DNA of 64,000 bases from contig NZ_JAGDYT010000001.1 in assembly GCF_049116555.1 (NCBI RefSeq), positions 62,001 to 126,000 on the forward strand. The letters run 5' to 3'. How positions within the stretch are numbered: the stretch's first letter is position 1; each line of letters opens with the position of its first letter. Below the pieces are notes generated by a model. The model was given only the letters and a program-made list of their open reading frames with translations. It was not told where the DNA came from and did no database searches. The position numbers were made by a program, and so were the translations under genes. Shown in pieces: positions 33,495-43,113 of the stretch. The stretch comes from Maricaulis maris_C (GTDB lineage: Bacteria; Pseudomonadota; Alphaproteobacteria; Caulobacterales; Maricaulaceae).

Positions 33495-36400
33495 TCAGTA
33501 ATCGCGGCGCCAGCGTATGGCGACAGAGGCGTCGGTATCGGCCGAGACGCGCGACAGCACAGACAAATCGGCCGTCAACGACCACTCAATGAGAGCCTCA
33601 TTGATCGCGGCGGCCCCATTGCTGCCGACCTCGACATAGACATTGTCACCGAAGCGCCGCCCGCCCACGACCGAGAGATTGCCGTCTTCATTGGTCGAGA
33701 TGTCGAGGCGGTCTATGCCGGCCAGGTCACGCAATTGCCCGACGATGTCGAGCAGGTTCTGGCCGGACAGTTGCGCCGCGAGCTGAGCGGCCTCGAAGGC
33801 ACCCAGCTCACTGACCGACTGATCGAAGAGGAGGCGGGCGAGGATCTCGTCTTCGGGTAGGGCCGGGTCGCTGGACAGCGTAATGGTTGGAGCCTGCACC
33901 GAGCCCTCAACCCGGGCCGAGGCGCGGAAACCGGTGCGGCTGTGCACGGCGGTCAGGTCGACCCGGGCATCGCTCGGCGCGCCGTCGAAGGTGACGACAC
34001 CGCTTGCAAGACTGAAACGGCGGTTGAAGACAAAGGCCGTTCCGCCAACCAGATTGGCCGTGCCGTTCAGCGACGGTTTGGACTCCGGGCCGGTGACATG
34101 CAGATCAACGCCCCATTCCGACGAAAAGGCGCGCGAGGAGACATAGAGTCCATTCTCTGCCCGGACCCGGTAATCAAGTCGGATCGGGAGGCGTGTTTCG
34201 CTGGCGACGCGCCTGTCCTTGGGCAGATTGATCTCGACCACATGCAATTGCGGAATGGAGCCCGCTCCATTGAGTGTCGGCTGGGTGCGGAGCTGGTCGA
34301 TCCGGCTTTCGCCGCTGACGAGCAAGCCTGCTTCGTCGAGTGTCAGCGTGAGATCTCCACTTGCCTGCAAGGTCAGCTCAGGGCGTCGGACGGCCACGAA
34401 GCGATCGAAGGTGAAGAGACCGCTTCCGCGCGCCTCCCCTTGCGGGTCCAGTGCCAGGCGCCCGCTGCCGGAAAGCCGGCCCTCGCGATTGTCGGAGGCT
34501 GAAAAGCGGGTTAGCTCGGCGCTGTTCTCGGTAAGGGTGAGATCCAGCTCGACCGCGGTTACGAGGCTGCCGGCCGTGGTGGCATTGATCTGGCCGTCGC
34601 GCAGGGACGCGGTGCCGTTCAGCCGCGGCTCGCCGACAGTGCCGGAGACGACGAAGGCGCTGTCGATGCGGCCGCTGTCCATCAGGATGTCCGACGGCAG
34701 AAACAGTGCTGCCAGGGCAATCAACTCCCCATTGGCGGTGATCTGGCCGGACAGGGGCGCATCCGTTTCGCCCTGCGGCCTGGCAATGTTGATGGTCGGA
34801 CCGGCGCGATTGAGGTCCCCACCGGCCTCCAGGCCTCCGCCGGTCAGGCGAAGGCTGGCGCTGGCTTCGTCCTGCAGCGATGCGGTCATGACCATGTTCA
34901 TTGCGGGCATGTCAGGCAAATCCCCCGCGAGCAGATCGCTGGCGACCAATTGCGCCGACCCGCGCCAGACTCCGTCGCGTTGGCGCAGATCAGCGGCGCC
35001 GGAGAGCATGCCCTGGGTGGCCGGCATGGCGGCAATGTCAGACAGCACACTGACAGGCAGGCTGTCGATTGTGAGGCTCGCAATCGGGTTGATGCCGGCC
35101 GTCTGCAGATCGAGATCGAGACGTCCGCCGCCCAGTGTGAAAGAAGCGAATGCAATGACACCGTCGGCGCCGGTGGCAAAGCGAATGGGTTCGAGCGTCG
35201 TCCAGTTATGGGCGGCCCACTTGCCGGATGGGGAGAGGCTGATGGCGATTCCGTTCGCATCCACTGCGGCAGTCCCGGTCGCGCTGAGATCGACATTCGA
35301 CCGCATGCGGCCATCGGCGCTGGCCGCAAGTGCCATGCCGGACAGCGGACCTGCGAGGGTCAGGCTGGCGGCATTGAGGTCAGCCGCACCAAGTCGCTGG
35401 GATTCCAGAGTCAGTTCGGCGTCAACCCGGCCCGCCAGCAGATCATCTGTCCGACCAGAATAGCTGGCATTGAGCGCCATCAATTCGTCCCGCACGGCGT
35501 TGAGGGTAACCACCAGGTCGTCATCCTCGATGCCAGCGGATCCTTCAAACCGGGCATCCCCGAATTGACCGCTGGCCACGGTCAGTGCCAACCGCTCCGC
35601 CATGGACTCCACCTGCCCGTTCATTGCCAGTGCCGTTCCGGCCTGGTCTTCTGCGGAGAACACCCATTCCAGGCGTGTCGGTTCGGAGCGTTCGCCCAGC
35701 TGACCGCGTACCCCAAGGCGGGGCGTCCGCAGATCCAACGGTCCCGCCTGCAAACGGCGGGCAGTGGTCACCGCCCGGATCCGAAGCGCATCGGGGTCGC
35801 GGACCAGGCGGAAAGCTGTGGCAAGGCCACCCTCGATCTCGGTGGCCGAAACGGGAAGCGCGCCGACCAGGGCAAGGTCGCCGCCAACCTGCCAGTTCTG
35901 TGCGTCGCGCGCATCGCCAGTCAGGGTGAGGTCGATCGCCGGGCTGTGGGCATTCAAACGTGAAACCGTCCACCCATCATCGCTTCCCGACAAGTCAAAC
36001 TCCGCTTGCAAACCGTCGAGAAGACCCTGTGTGCTCTCCGGCCAGGAGATGGCGCCGGCGTCGATTTCGGCGGTCAGCCTCCGGTTCGCGGAGAATGTGA
36101 GGCGCGCTGCGACCGGGCCGCCCAGCATGTCGTGCAAATGCCGGGTCTCTGTAACCGCGATCTGGGCTGCGCCGATCGGCCAGCTCTCGCCGGGCGGCAA
36201 ATGGCCGTTTGCGGTGAGCGTGAGGGACGGCGTGCTCAGCGAGAAGCCGGGCTGGGCCTGCCATCCGGTTTCGCGACCGCGATCAAGGAGGCGTCCGTTG
36301 ATCCGAAGGGTCTCGCCGAGCAGACGGTCTGCATCCGCCTGGCCTGTCATCAGCCCCGCGATCTCGATGTCGATGTCCAGCTGCGGGTTGCCGCCGGGGA

Positions 36401-37580
36401 GGCTGATCTCGACCCGTCCACTGAGCTGCTCCGCGCCGAGCGGGTCGAAAGCGAGGCCCTGAAGATCGGGTGAGAAAACGATGCTGGGGGCCTCTCCGCG
36501 ACGGATGGCAGCTTGTCCCGTCAGTGAGTCCACCGTGACTCGACCCGCTGACACCCGCTCGAGGAGAGCGGGGCTGATCGTATAGTCGGCGAGGATTTCC
36601 GGAGCGGTGACCTCGCGCAGGGTGACGCGGCTGCCGCGACTTTCAAGCGATACCGTATCGATGGTGAGGGTTTCTGCCCGGCGGCCTGATGCCATTGCCG
36701 TGACGGTCTCGATTTCTGCAGCAAGCGGATCAGGAACCAGACCCCAATTGGCGAGTTGGACCTGCGAGCTTGTGGTCCAACTGGCCGCATCCCACGCGAG
36801 ATCAGCCTGAGCCCAGACCTGATCGTCCGCCAGCAACTCGATCGAACCGCGTCCGCCATCGGCAGCGCCCTCAACACGACCGTCCAGTCGCACCGGGCGG
36901 CCTGACATGCGCAAGAGCGCGGCCAGCGTGCCGTCGGCCTCGCCAGTGGCACTCAGCGTTCCGGAGACCTGGTCGGCCGACAGCATGAACGCGGCGCTCA
37001 GTTGGTCGCCCGGTGCATCAAGCCTGATTGCGTCGAGCGTGATCCGGCTGGTTTCCGGCCGCAGGCGTGCCGAGGCCTGGAGCGATAACTCGGCGGCTGG
37101 TCCGGCGAGACCTTCGACCAGGATCAGGCGGGAAAGGGCGAGGGCGCCGAGATCGATTGCCGGTGGCGTGGGGACGTCTCCGCCGGAGCCGGGCGGGCTC
37201 TCTGATTCCGACGGCGCCAGAACCGGCCGGCGGTCCACCGAGACCTGCGCAATGGTCAGTTCATTGATCCGGATCGGCCGTGAGATCAGGCTGCGGGCCT
37301 GCCAGTCCAGCGTGATGTCTTCCGCCGTCAGCCAGATGCCCTCATCATCATGCAGGGTCAGCGTGTCGATATGCAGGCGGGCGAGCGGATCCCCGCTCAA
37401 TCCGGACACACTGACGCGACCGAGGCCGGGAATATCACGCCCATCGAGCTGGCTGTGGGCCAGCCATCGTCCCGGCGAACTCCCGGCTGCAAGGCGCAAC
37501 CCGACCGCCATCAGGGCGAGGATGAGCAGTGTCATGCCGGCGAGGGGCGCTATGCGGCGTATCAGGGCGGGCAGTGCCAT
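33495..37580 (-). CDS. tamB: Translocation and assembly module TamB
   Basis: 1361-residue AsmA-like/TamB protein. A single N-terminal membrane anchor (about 8-32) is followed by a very long periplasmic beta-taco with repeating amphipathic strands. The C-terminal DUF490 domain contains the family hallmark PEDEILARLLFDQSVSELG. It spans the periplasm and works with TamA in outer-membrane protein insertion and phospholipid transport. The ATG lies 2 bp after the TamA stop, the canonical tamA-tamB operon order. Length agrees with alphaproteobacterial TamB. Confidence 0.95.
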   Translation of the reverse strand: MALPALIRRIAPLAGMTLLILALMAVGLRLAAGSSPGRWLAHSQLDGRDIPGLGRVSVSGLSGDPLARLHIDTLTLHDDEGIWLTAEDITLDWQARSLISRPIRINELTIAQVSVDRRPVLAPSESESPPGSGGDVPTPPAIDLGALALSRLILVEGLAGPAAELSLQASARLRPETSRITLDAIRLDAPGDQLSAAFMLSADQVSGTLSATGEADGTLAALLRMSGRPVRLDGRVEGAADGGRGSIELLADDQVWAQADLAWDAASWTTSSQVQLANWGLVPDPLAAEIETVTAMASGRRAETLTIDTVSLESRGSRVTLREVTAPEILADYTISPALLERVSAGRVTVDSLTGQAAIRRGEAPSIVFSPDLQGLAFDPLGAEQLSGRVEISLPGGNPQLDIDIEIAGLMTGQADADRLLGETLRINGRLLDRGRETGWQAQPGFSLSTPSLTLTANGHLPPGESWPIGAAQIAVTETRHLHDMLGGPVAARLTFSANRRLTAEIDAGAISWPESTQGLLDGLQAEFDLSGSDDGWTVSRLNAHSPAIDLTLTGDARDAQNWQVGGDLALVGALPVSATEIEGGLATAFRLVRDPDALRIRAVTTARRLQAGPLDLRTPRLGVRGQLGERSEPTRLEWVFSAEDQAGTALAMNGQVESMAERLALTVASGQFGDARFEGSAGIEDDDLVVTLNAVRDELMALNASYSGRTDDLLAGRVDAELTLESQRLGAADLNAASLTLAGPLSGMALAASADGRMRSNVDLSATGTAAVDANGIAISLSPSGKWAAHNWTTLEPIRFATGADGVIAFASFTLGGGRLDLDLQTAGINPIASLTIDSLPVSVLSDIAAMPATQGMLSGAADLRQRDGVWRGSAQLVASDLLAGDLPDMPAMNMVMTASLQDEASASLRLTGGGLEAGGDLNRAGPTINIARPQGETDAPLSGQITANGELIALAALFLPSDILMDSGRIDSAFVVSGTVGEPRLNGTASLRDGQINATTAGSLVTAVELDLTLTENSAELTRFSASDNREGRLSGSGRLALDPQGEARGSGLFTFDRFVAVRRPELTLQASGDLTLTLDEAGLLVSGESRIDQLRTQPTLNGAGSIPQLHVVEINLPKDRRVASETRLPIRLDYRVRAENGLYVSSRAFSSEWGVDLHVTGPESKPSLNGTANLVGGTAFVFNRRFSLASGVVTFDGAPSDARVDLTAVHSRTGFRASARVEGSVQAPTITLSSDPALPEDEILARLLFDQSVSELGAFEAAQLAAQLSGQNLLDIVGQLRDLAGIDRLDISTNEDGNLSVVGGRRFGDNVYVEVGSNGAAAINEALIEWSLTADLSVLSRVSADTDASVAIRWRRDY

Positions 37581-37582
37581 GT

Positions 37583-39301
37583 TCAGAAGGCCTGCCCAAG
37601 GCTGAGATATATCTGGAAGCCGGGCTCGCCCGTGCGGCGATCCAGCGGCGTGGCGAGATCGATGCGGACCGGCGCGAAGTCGAAATAATAGCGGGCGCCA
37701 ATCCCGACTGCACTGCGCATGCCGCCGAATTCTGGTGCGTTCAGGTCAGAGGCGATGGCATTGTCGATGAAGGCGACTGCCCCCCATTCCGGCGTCACCC
37801 GCCACCGCAATTCCGTGCTCAGTTCGACAACGGACAGGCCACCAAAGGGCTCGCCATCCGATCCGGTAGGGCTCAGCGATTGATACTCGAATCCGCGGGC
37901 TGATCCTCCGCCACCGGCAAAAAAGCGGTCATCGGCGGCAAGCGTCGTCGCCGATGTCCCCAGGATCGAGCCGACCCGGGCGCGGACGGCTGCTACCAGC
38001 CCGTCGTTCAGTTGGTAATAGCCCGAGGCGCGGCCTTCGACGCGGACATACCGTCCGTCCTCATCGCCGAAAGTGATGGCGGGGGTGACGCGCAAACTGG
38101 CCCGAAGGCCGCTCGTCGGGTCGAGCGCATCATTGCGGCTGTCATATCCGCCACTCAGATCGAGGGCGGCGGTGACGATATCACGCTCGCCCACGGCATC
38201 GGTGATCCGCGAGCTGTCGAGCGACAGGCCCGCGCCGTAGACTCGGCGCTCGCCGGACCGGCGGGTGATCTCGATTCCCGCTTCGATTTCATCCTGATCG
38301 TAAGCATCGGTGGTTTCGCGGGTGAGGCCAGAATGCAGGAAAAGTGTCTGGGCATAACGGCGCCAGTGCGGGCGTTCCAGGCGGGCAGTCGCGGACTGGT
38401 TCAGCGTCGCGAGTGTGCTCGACAAGGTCAGGGTTTCATCGCTGCCAAAGACGTTGCGCCGGATCCAGCGCAGATCCGCGCCAGCGCCTTCGCTGGTCGA
38501 ATAACGCAAGCCGGTTTCGACCGTATGGCGATCGGCGGCGGTCAGCTCGACCTCGACAGTGCGCGCATCGCTACCCGCGACCGGCGTGCCGAGCGTGACC
38601 CGGGCCGCGCGTACGCTGGCCAGACTGTCGAGTCGCCGCTGATAGCCCAGCATGTCTTCGCGTGAGGCGGTTCCACCGCGCTCGAGTGGAGAGATGCGAG
38701 CGATGAATTGCGGGTTCCAGCCAGCGGTTTCTCGGCTGATGTCGCCGTAGCGTGAGAACGGGCCGGGCTCGAACCTGAAGGTGATCAAACCGTCGGAACC
38801 GGCGTGGTCAATCACCACTTCGCGCTCGAGGAGGCTCGCGTCCGGCCAGCCTTCATTCTGCAGAGCGCGAAGTCCGCGTGCCTCGGCATCAATGACGCTC
38901 TGGGCCAGCAATGGGCTTCCGTTTGCCAGACCCATCGCCGCGAGCGCGTGCGTTCTGGCGTCCATATCGCCACCGGTCTGGGCATCTAGCTGGCCGATCG
39001 TGAATTGGGGACCCGGCAGGACACGCAGCCGGGCGTTGCCGGAATCATCGACGAAAGTATCTACCCGGGCCGCGTAATAGCCGCGCGAGCGCAGCAGGCG
39101 ACGTGCCCGGTCCGCGGCGGTCCGGGCATCGCGCATGGCGCTGGTCGCGGGCGTGTCCGGCGCCGTGTCGCGCTCACCGATGGCGAGCTCGAGCGCTGCC
39201 AGGAGGTTCGGATCGCGGACGCCCTGGACACGGGCCAGCGGCTCGGCGTGCGCCACCGAACAGGTCAAAAGGACGAGGGCTGGGAGGAGGGCGGCTTTCA
39301 A
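37583..39301 (-). CDS. tamA: Outer-membrane assembly protein TamA (Omp85 family)
   Basis: 572 residues: signal peptide MKAALLPALVLLTCSVAHA, POTRA domains to about residue 250 (for example LLRSRGYYAARVDTFVD and LQNEGWPDASLLEREVVID), and a C-terminal 16-strand Omp85 barrel. The barrel has the FFAGGGGSARGFEYQ motif, corresponding to the lid-lock (G/V)RGF motif, and ends in Phe (YLSLGQAF). The start is TTG, accepted because AAGGTGA lies 7 nt upstream and it gives a perfect signal peptide; no in-frame ATG fits. It forms the TAM complex with the TamB gene downstream. Confidence 0.94.
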   Translation of the reverse strand: MKAALLPALVLLTCSVAHAEPLARVQGVRDPNLLAALELAIGERDTAPDTPATSAMRDARTAADRARRLLRSRGYYAARVDTFVDDSGNARLRVLPGPQFTIGQLDAQTGGDMDARTHALAAMGLANGSPLLAQSVIDAEARGLRALQNEGWPDASLLEREVVIDHAGSDGLITFRFEPGPFSRYGDISRETAGWNPQFIARISPLERGGTASREDMLGYQRRLDSLASVRAARVTLGTPVAGSDARTVEVELTAADRHTVETGLRYSTSEGAGADLRWIRRNVFGSDETLTLSSTLATLNQSATARLERPHWRRYAQTLFLHSGLTRETTDAYDQDEIEAGIEITRRSGERRVYGAGLSLDSSRITDAVGERDIVTAALDLSGGYDSRNDALDPTSGLRASLRVTPAITFGDEDGRYVRVEGRASGYYQLNDGLVAAVRARVGSILGTSATTLAADDRFFAGGGGSARGFEYQSLSPTGSDGEPFGGLSVVELSTELRWRVTPEWGAVAFIDNAIASDLNAPEFGGMRSAVGIGARYYFDFAPVRIDLATPLDRRTGEPGFQIYLSLGQAF

Positions 39302-39371
39302 ACCGGGTCACCTTGGAAAGTAATCCCGTTTTATAAGGCCCGTGAAACGCGCTGTCCCCTCTTTTTTGGCG

Positions 39372-40697
39372 TCAGACTGCGGTGCTGTGGCGATTTTCGG
39401 CGAGTTGGAGCGCCGGGTCGAGACGGGCCGCGATATTGCGCACATAGGGCCTGCCGAGCGCCGTGACGACGAGGCGCCCGGATTCGATCTGTACGAGTCC
39501 CTCCGCGACAAGGGGCGCGAGGGCGTCCACATTGTCGGTCGGGGCCAGCTCGGTTTCGAAGCGGCACAACAGATCCGCAAGGCGTGTTGCGGTGGCAAAT
39601 TCGGCCGGCGATCGTTCCACCCCGCGCGCCAGCATGTCGGCGCCTGACATGACGGCCTCTGCATATCGCACCGGATCGGCGATGGTCTGGACATAACCCT
39701 GCGGCGTCTCGCTGATGGCCGAGGCGCCGAGTCCGATGAGGAGGTCGCAGGAATCTGTCGTGTAGCCCTGGAAGTTGCGCCGCAATGTGCCTTTGGCGGC
39801 GGCGATAGCGAGCGGGTCGTCGGGGCGTGCGTAGTGGTCAAAGCCGATCGCGTCATATCCGGCGTCACCAAGGGTCGCGGCGGCCGCCAGCATCTGCTCG
39901 AAACGTTCCGACGCTCCGGGCAGGCGGGAGTCAGGGATGGCCCGCTGATGTTTCTTGAACCAGGGCACATGGGCATATCCGAAGACGGAAATACGGTCCG
40001 CCCCCATCTCCGCCAGCGCTGTGGCCGTGGTGACAACGCGTTCGCGGGACTGCGCGGGCAGACCATACATCATGTCCATATTGATGGCCCGGATCCCGGC
40101 AGAGCGCAGCATGTGGGCGGCAGCCTGGACCATGGCGCGGGGCTGGATTCGGTTGATCAGAAGCTGGACTTCGCTGGACAGATCCTGCACGCCGAGGCTG
40201 GCCCGGTTCACGCCATGGTCGGCCATGGTCGTGCACAACTCCGTCGTGACACCCCGCGGGTCGAGCTCGACCGCTATCTCAGCATCGCTGGTGATCGTGA
40301 AGCGCTCGCGCAGGCGGGCCATGATGCGCGCAAATTCAGCCGGTTCCAGCATGTCCGGCGAGCCGCCGCCAAAGTGGATGCACGTGACGCGGCTGCCGAC
40401 CGGTGCATAACCGGCCCGACGCCGAATGTCGGCGTCGAGCGCTTCGAGGTAGCGGGCAATACGGTCATGACGATTGGGGATGGTCGTATGACAACCGCAA
40501 TACCAGCACATGGATTTGCAGAACGGGATGTGGATGTAGAGCGACAGGTTTGAGCCTGTCGGTTGTCGGAGCATCCAGTCCGACCAGTTCTGAAAGCCCA
40601 CACCGTCATGAAAGCCGGTCGCTGGCGGATAAGAGGTGTAGCGCGGCACCGTTTCCAGCGCATACTGGACCAGGAAGCGCGGAGCGTTCTCGATCAT
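39372..40697 (-). CDS. hemN: Oxygen-independent coproporphyrinogen III oxidase (radical SAM)
   Basis: 441 residues. The radical SAM cluster motif CKSMCWYC has Cys60, Cys64 and Cys67, with the extra Cys69 typical of HemN. IHFGGGSPDML follows, and a C-terminal HemN domain with RPYVRNIAA ends the chain. It decarboxylates coproporphyrinogen III to protoporphyrinogen IX without oxygen, in heme synthesis. The start at 40697 gives the typical MIENAP N-terminus with YALETVPRYTSYP; the longer reading adds 25 unrelated residues. Many such genes are FNR/FixK controlled; I saw no clear TTGAT-N4-ATCAA box upstream. Confidence 0.95.
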   Translation of the reverse strand: MIENAPRFLVQYALETVPRYTSYPPATGFHDGVGFQNWSDWMLRQPTGSNLSLYIHIPFCKSMCWYCGCHTTIPNRHDRIARYLEALDADIRRRAGYAPVGSRVTCIHFGGGSPDMLEPAEFARIMARLRERFTITSDAEIAVELDPRGVTTELCTTMADHGVNRASLGVQDLSSEVQLLINRIQPRAMVQAAAHMLRSAGIRAINMDMMYGLPAQSRERVVTTATALAEMGADRISVFGYAHVPWFKKHQRAIPDSRLPGASERFEQMLAAAATLGDAGYDAIGFDHYARPDDPLAIAAAKGTLRRNFQGYTTDSCDLLIGLGASAISETPQGYVQTIADPVRYAEAVMSGADMLARGVERSPAEFATATRLADLLCRFETELAPTDNVDALAPLVAEGLVQIESGRLVVTALGRPYVRNIAARLDPALQLAENRHSTAV

Positions 40698-40831
40698 CGT
40701 CGTCAATCTCCACAAATTTGCTGGGAGATTATCCACCCGCGCTCTTTTGGTGGATGCGCCCAAAGCGCGCATGCGATAATTGCCCTGACAGGCGATAATA
40801 TGGAGATCGAGGTCGACCGTTCGCCTGCCTC

Positions 40832-40847
40832 ATGTTAGGGGTAACAT
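40832..40847. promoter_or_regulatory. Palindrome ATGTTA-GGGG-TAACAT, GntR/LacI-type operator
   Basis: Perfect 6-bp arms with a 4-nt spacer, 53 bp before zwf. It has exactly the ATGTTA-N4-TAACAT form known for the LacI-family GntR repressor of E. coli, which controls gluconate and Entner-Doudoroff genes. Here it precedes an Entner-Doudoroff operon. No LacI-family gene is in the window. Confidence 0.65.
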
Positions 40848-40900
40848 CATTGTAGAACGCGACGCTCCTACGATACGGCGCGTCAAGCAGGAAGCCGGAT

Positions 40901-42376
40901 ATGGCCGAACTCGTTCCCGTCGAACCCTTTGATATTGTTGTTTTCGGTGCCACTGGGGATCTGGCCTTGCGCAAATTGATCCCGGCGCTCTTCCATCGCT
41001 GGTGCGACGGGCAGATCACCGATGACAGTCGCATCATCTGTGCGTCGCGCGACTCCATGGAATCGGCCGCCTTCCAGGAGATGGCGGCAACCCATGTGAT
41101 AACCGCAAAGACATCGGCCGAGCGCCGGGCGTCCTGGGGCAAGTTCTCCGCCCGCCTGACCTATGTATCCGTCGATGCGACCAGTGAGACGGCGGGCTGG
41201 GAAAACCTGGCCGCAGCGCTCGATCCGGATGAGAGCAAGATCCGACTCTATTATCTGGCTCTGCCGCCCTCGATCTACGGGCCGATCTGCGCCGGATTGG
41301 CGGCTCACAAGCTGAACACGCCCAATGCGCGCATCGTTCTGGAAAAACCGATCGGGTCAAACTACCACACCGCCCGCGCGATCAATGACAAGGTTGGTGA
41401 GGTTTTCAAGGAAAACAATATCTTCCGGATCGATCATTATCTGGGCAAGGAAACCGTCCAGAATCTGCTCATCCTGCGCTTCGCCAATTACCTTTTCGAA
41501 CCGATCTGGAATGCGAACGGGATCGATCATGTCCAGATCACGGTCGCGGAATCCCTCGGCGCGGGCAAACGGGCGAGCTATTATGATCGCTCCGGTGCTT
41601 TGCGGGACATGGTCCAGAACCACCTCCTTCAGCTCGCCTGTCTCGTGGCGATGGAGCCCCCTGCCTCGCTCGATCCGGATGCCGTGCGTACGGAAAAGCT
41701 CAAAGTGCTCAAGGCTCTGCGGCCGGTAACCGCGTCCAACGTCAATCAGGACGTGGTTCGCGGTCAGTATCAGGCTGGCGCTGTCGAGGGGGAGAGTGTC
41801 CCCGGCTATGCCGACGAAGTCGGTCAGGCCACGCAGACAGAGACTTTCGTTGGCATGCGCGCGCATGTCGATAACTGGCGCTGGGCAGGCGTGCCCTTCT
41901 ATTTGCGTACCGGAAAACGGATGGCATCGCGGCGATCTGAAATCATTGTCCAGTTCAAACCCATTCCGCATGATGTCGTCGGCGCGGCCGAAGGGGCCAT
42001 GCATCCCAACCGACTGGTCATCCGCCTGCAGCCCGATGAGGGCGTCAGGCTGATGCTGATGACCAAGGACCCGGGTCCGGGTGGCCTGCGCTTGCGCTAT
42101 GTCCCGCTCAACCTGGCCTATGCCGAGCACTTCGAGCAGGATTATCCGGACGCCTATGAGCGCCTCCTGATGGCGGTCGTGCGCGGCAATCTCAGCCTCT
42201 TCATGCGCCGCGACGAGGTCGAGGCGGCTTGGCGTTGGGTCGACGGTATCATCCAGTCCTGGGAGGACAGTCAATCCAAGCTGTATGGCTACCAGGCCGG
42301 GACTGATGGTCCGACCCAGTCCGCGCTGCTGCTGGCTCGCGAGGAAAGGGAATGGTTTGATGGCCTTGACCGATAA
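40901..42376 (+). CDS. zwf: Glucose-6-phosphate 1-dehydrogenase
   Basis: 491 residues. The NADP-binding motif FGATGDLALRKL is near residues 14-25, the active-site segment RIDHYLGKE has the His at 179, and the substrate-binding EKPIGSN (about 148-154) and RTGKRM segments are present. It oxidises glucose-6-phosphate to 6-phosphogluconolactone, feeding the Entner-Doudoroff pathway. AGGAAG precedes the ATG. It is the first gene of zwf-pgl-edd, and the pgl start lies inside its last codons. Regulation by the upstream palindrome is probable. Confidence 0.97.
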   Translation: MAELVPVEPFDIVVFGATGDLALRKLIPALFHRWCDGQITDDSRIICASRDSMESAAFQEMAATHVITAKTSAERRASWGKFSARLTYVSVDATSETAGWENLAAALDPDESKIRLYYLALPPSIYGPICAGLAAHKLNTPNARIVLEKPIGSNYHTARAINDKVGEVFKENNIFRIDHYLGKETVQNLLILRFANYLFEPIWNANGIDHVQITVAESLGAGKRASYYDRSGALRDMVQNHLLQLACLVAMEPPASLDPDAVRTEKLKVLKALRPVTASNVNQDVVRGQYQAGAVEGESVPGYADEVGQATQTETFVGMRAHVDNWRWAGVPFYLRTGKRMASRRSEIIVQFKPIPHDVVGAAEGAMHPNRLVIRLQPDEGVRLMLMTKDPGPGGLRLRYVPLNLAYAEHFEQDYPDAYERLLMAVVRGNLSLFMRRDEVEAAWRWVDGIIQSWEDSQSKLYGYQAGTDGPTQSALLLAREEREWFDGLDR

Positions 42377-43088
42377 GCCGCGCCCTGACCTCACCGAACA
42401 TGCCGACAAGGCCGCCATGGCAGAAGCGCTGGCCAAGCCGGTTGCGGATCGGCTTGCCGCGGCGATCGCTGAACGTGGAGAGGCGGTTCTTGCTGTCTCT
42501 GGCGGCTCGACACCCGAGGGGCTCTATCGTCGGCTGTCCGGTGTGGCGATCGACTGGTCGAAGGTGACGGTGGTCCTGGTCGATGAGCGCTGGGTGGAGC
42601 TGGGCGAGCCCGGTTCCAACGAGACATTCCTTCAGTCCACCTTGATGACCGGCCCAGCCGCGCAAGCGCGCCTCGTCGGGTTGAAAGCGCCCGGCGAGAC
42701 GCCACTGGACGGACTTCCGGAACTACACACCCGCCTGGCCGGGCTGAACTTTCCGCCGGACGTCCTGATCCTGGGCATGGGTGAGGATGGTCACACGGCG
42801 TCCTGGTTCCCGCGTGCCGATGGGCTGGATGAAGCCCTTGCCGAAACCGGGTCGCCGATTGCTGCCATTCGGGCCAAGCAGACGACCGTGACGGGGGCTC
42901 ATACGGATCGCATTACGCTGACCCGATCGGCTCTGGCCGGCGCCGGACTCAGCCTTCTCCTGATCGCTGGTGACGGCAAGAAACGCGCCCTCGACGCCGC
43001 GCTTGAAGCGGGGTCCGTCGCCGACATGCCGATCCGCGCGCTCCTGCGCTCGCCGGACGATCGACCCGAAATTCACTGGACGCGCTGA
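42360..43088 (+). CDS. pgl: 6-Phosphogluconolactonase
   Basis: 242 residues of the NagB/DevB-type lactonase family: AVLAVSGGSTPEGLYRRLS (phosphate loop, about 40-58), VLVDERWV near 72-79, LILGMGEDGHTASWFP near 136-151 and ITLTRSAL. It hydrolyses 6-phosphogluconolactone to 6-phosphogluconate. The ATG overlaps the end of zwf by 17 bp and follows GAGGAAAGGG, giving translational coupling. Its product is the substrate of the next gene, edd. Confidence 0.95.
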   Translation: MALTDKPRPDLTEHADKAAMAEALAKPVADRLAAAIAERGEAVLAVSGGSTPEGLYRRLSGVAIDWSKVTVVLVDERWVELGEPGSNETFLQSTLMTGPAAQARLVGLKAPGETPLDGLPELHTRLAGLNFPPDVLILGMGEDGHTASWFPRADGLDEALAETGSPIAAIRAKQTTVTGAHTDRITLTRSALAGAGLSLLLIAGDGKKRALDAALEAGSVADMPIRALLRSPDDRPEIHWTR

Positions 43089-43113
43089 GCGCGTTCGCCT
43101 GAACGGAAGACTG

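Noticed and set aside
40690..40900. Possible FNR/FixK box for hemN
   Set aside because: The best segment (TTGCC...GGCGA near 40780-40795) has the wrong spacing and mismatched arms against TTGAT-N4-ATCAA.
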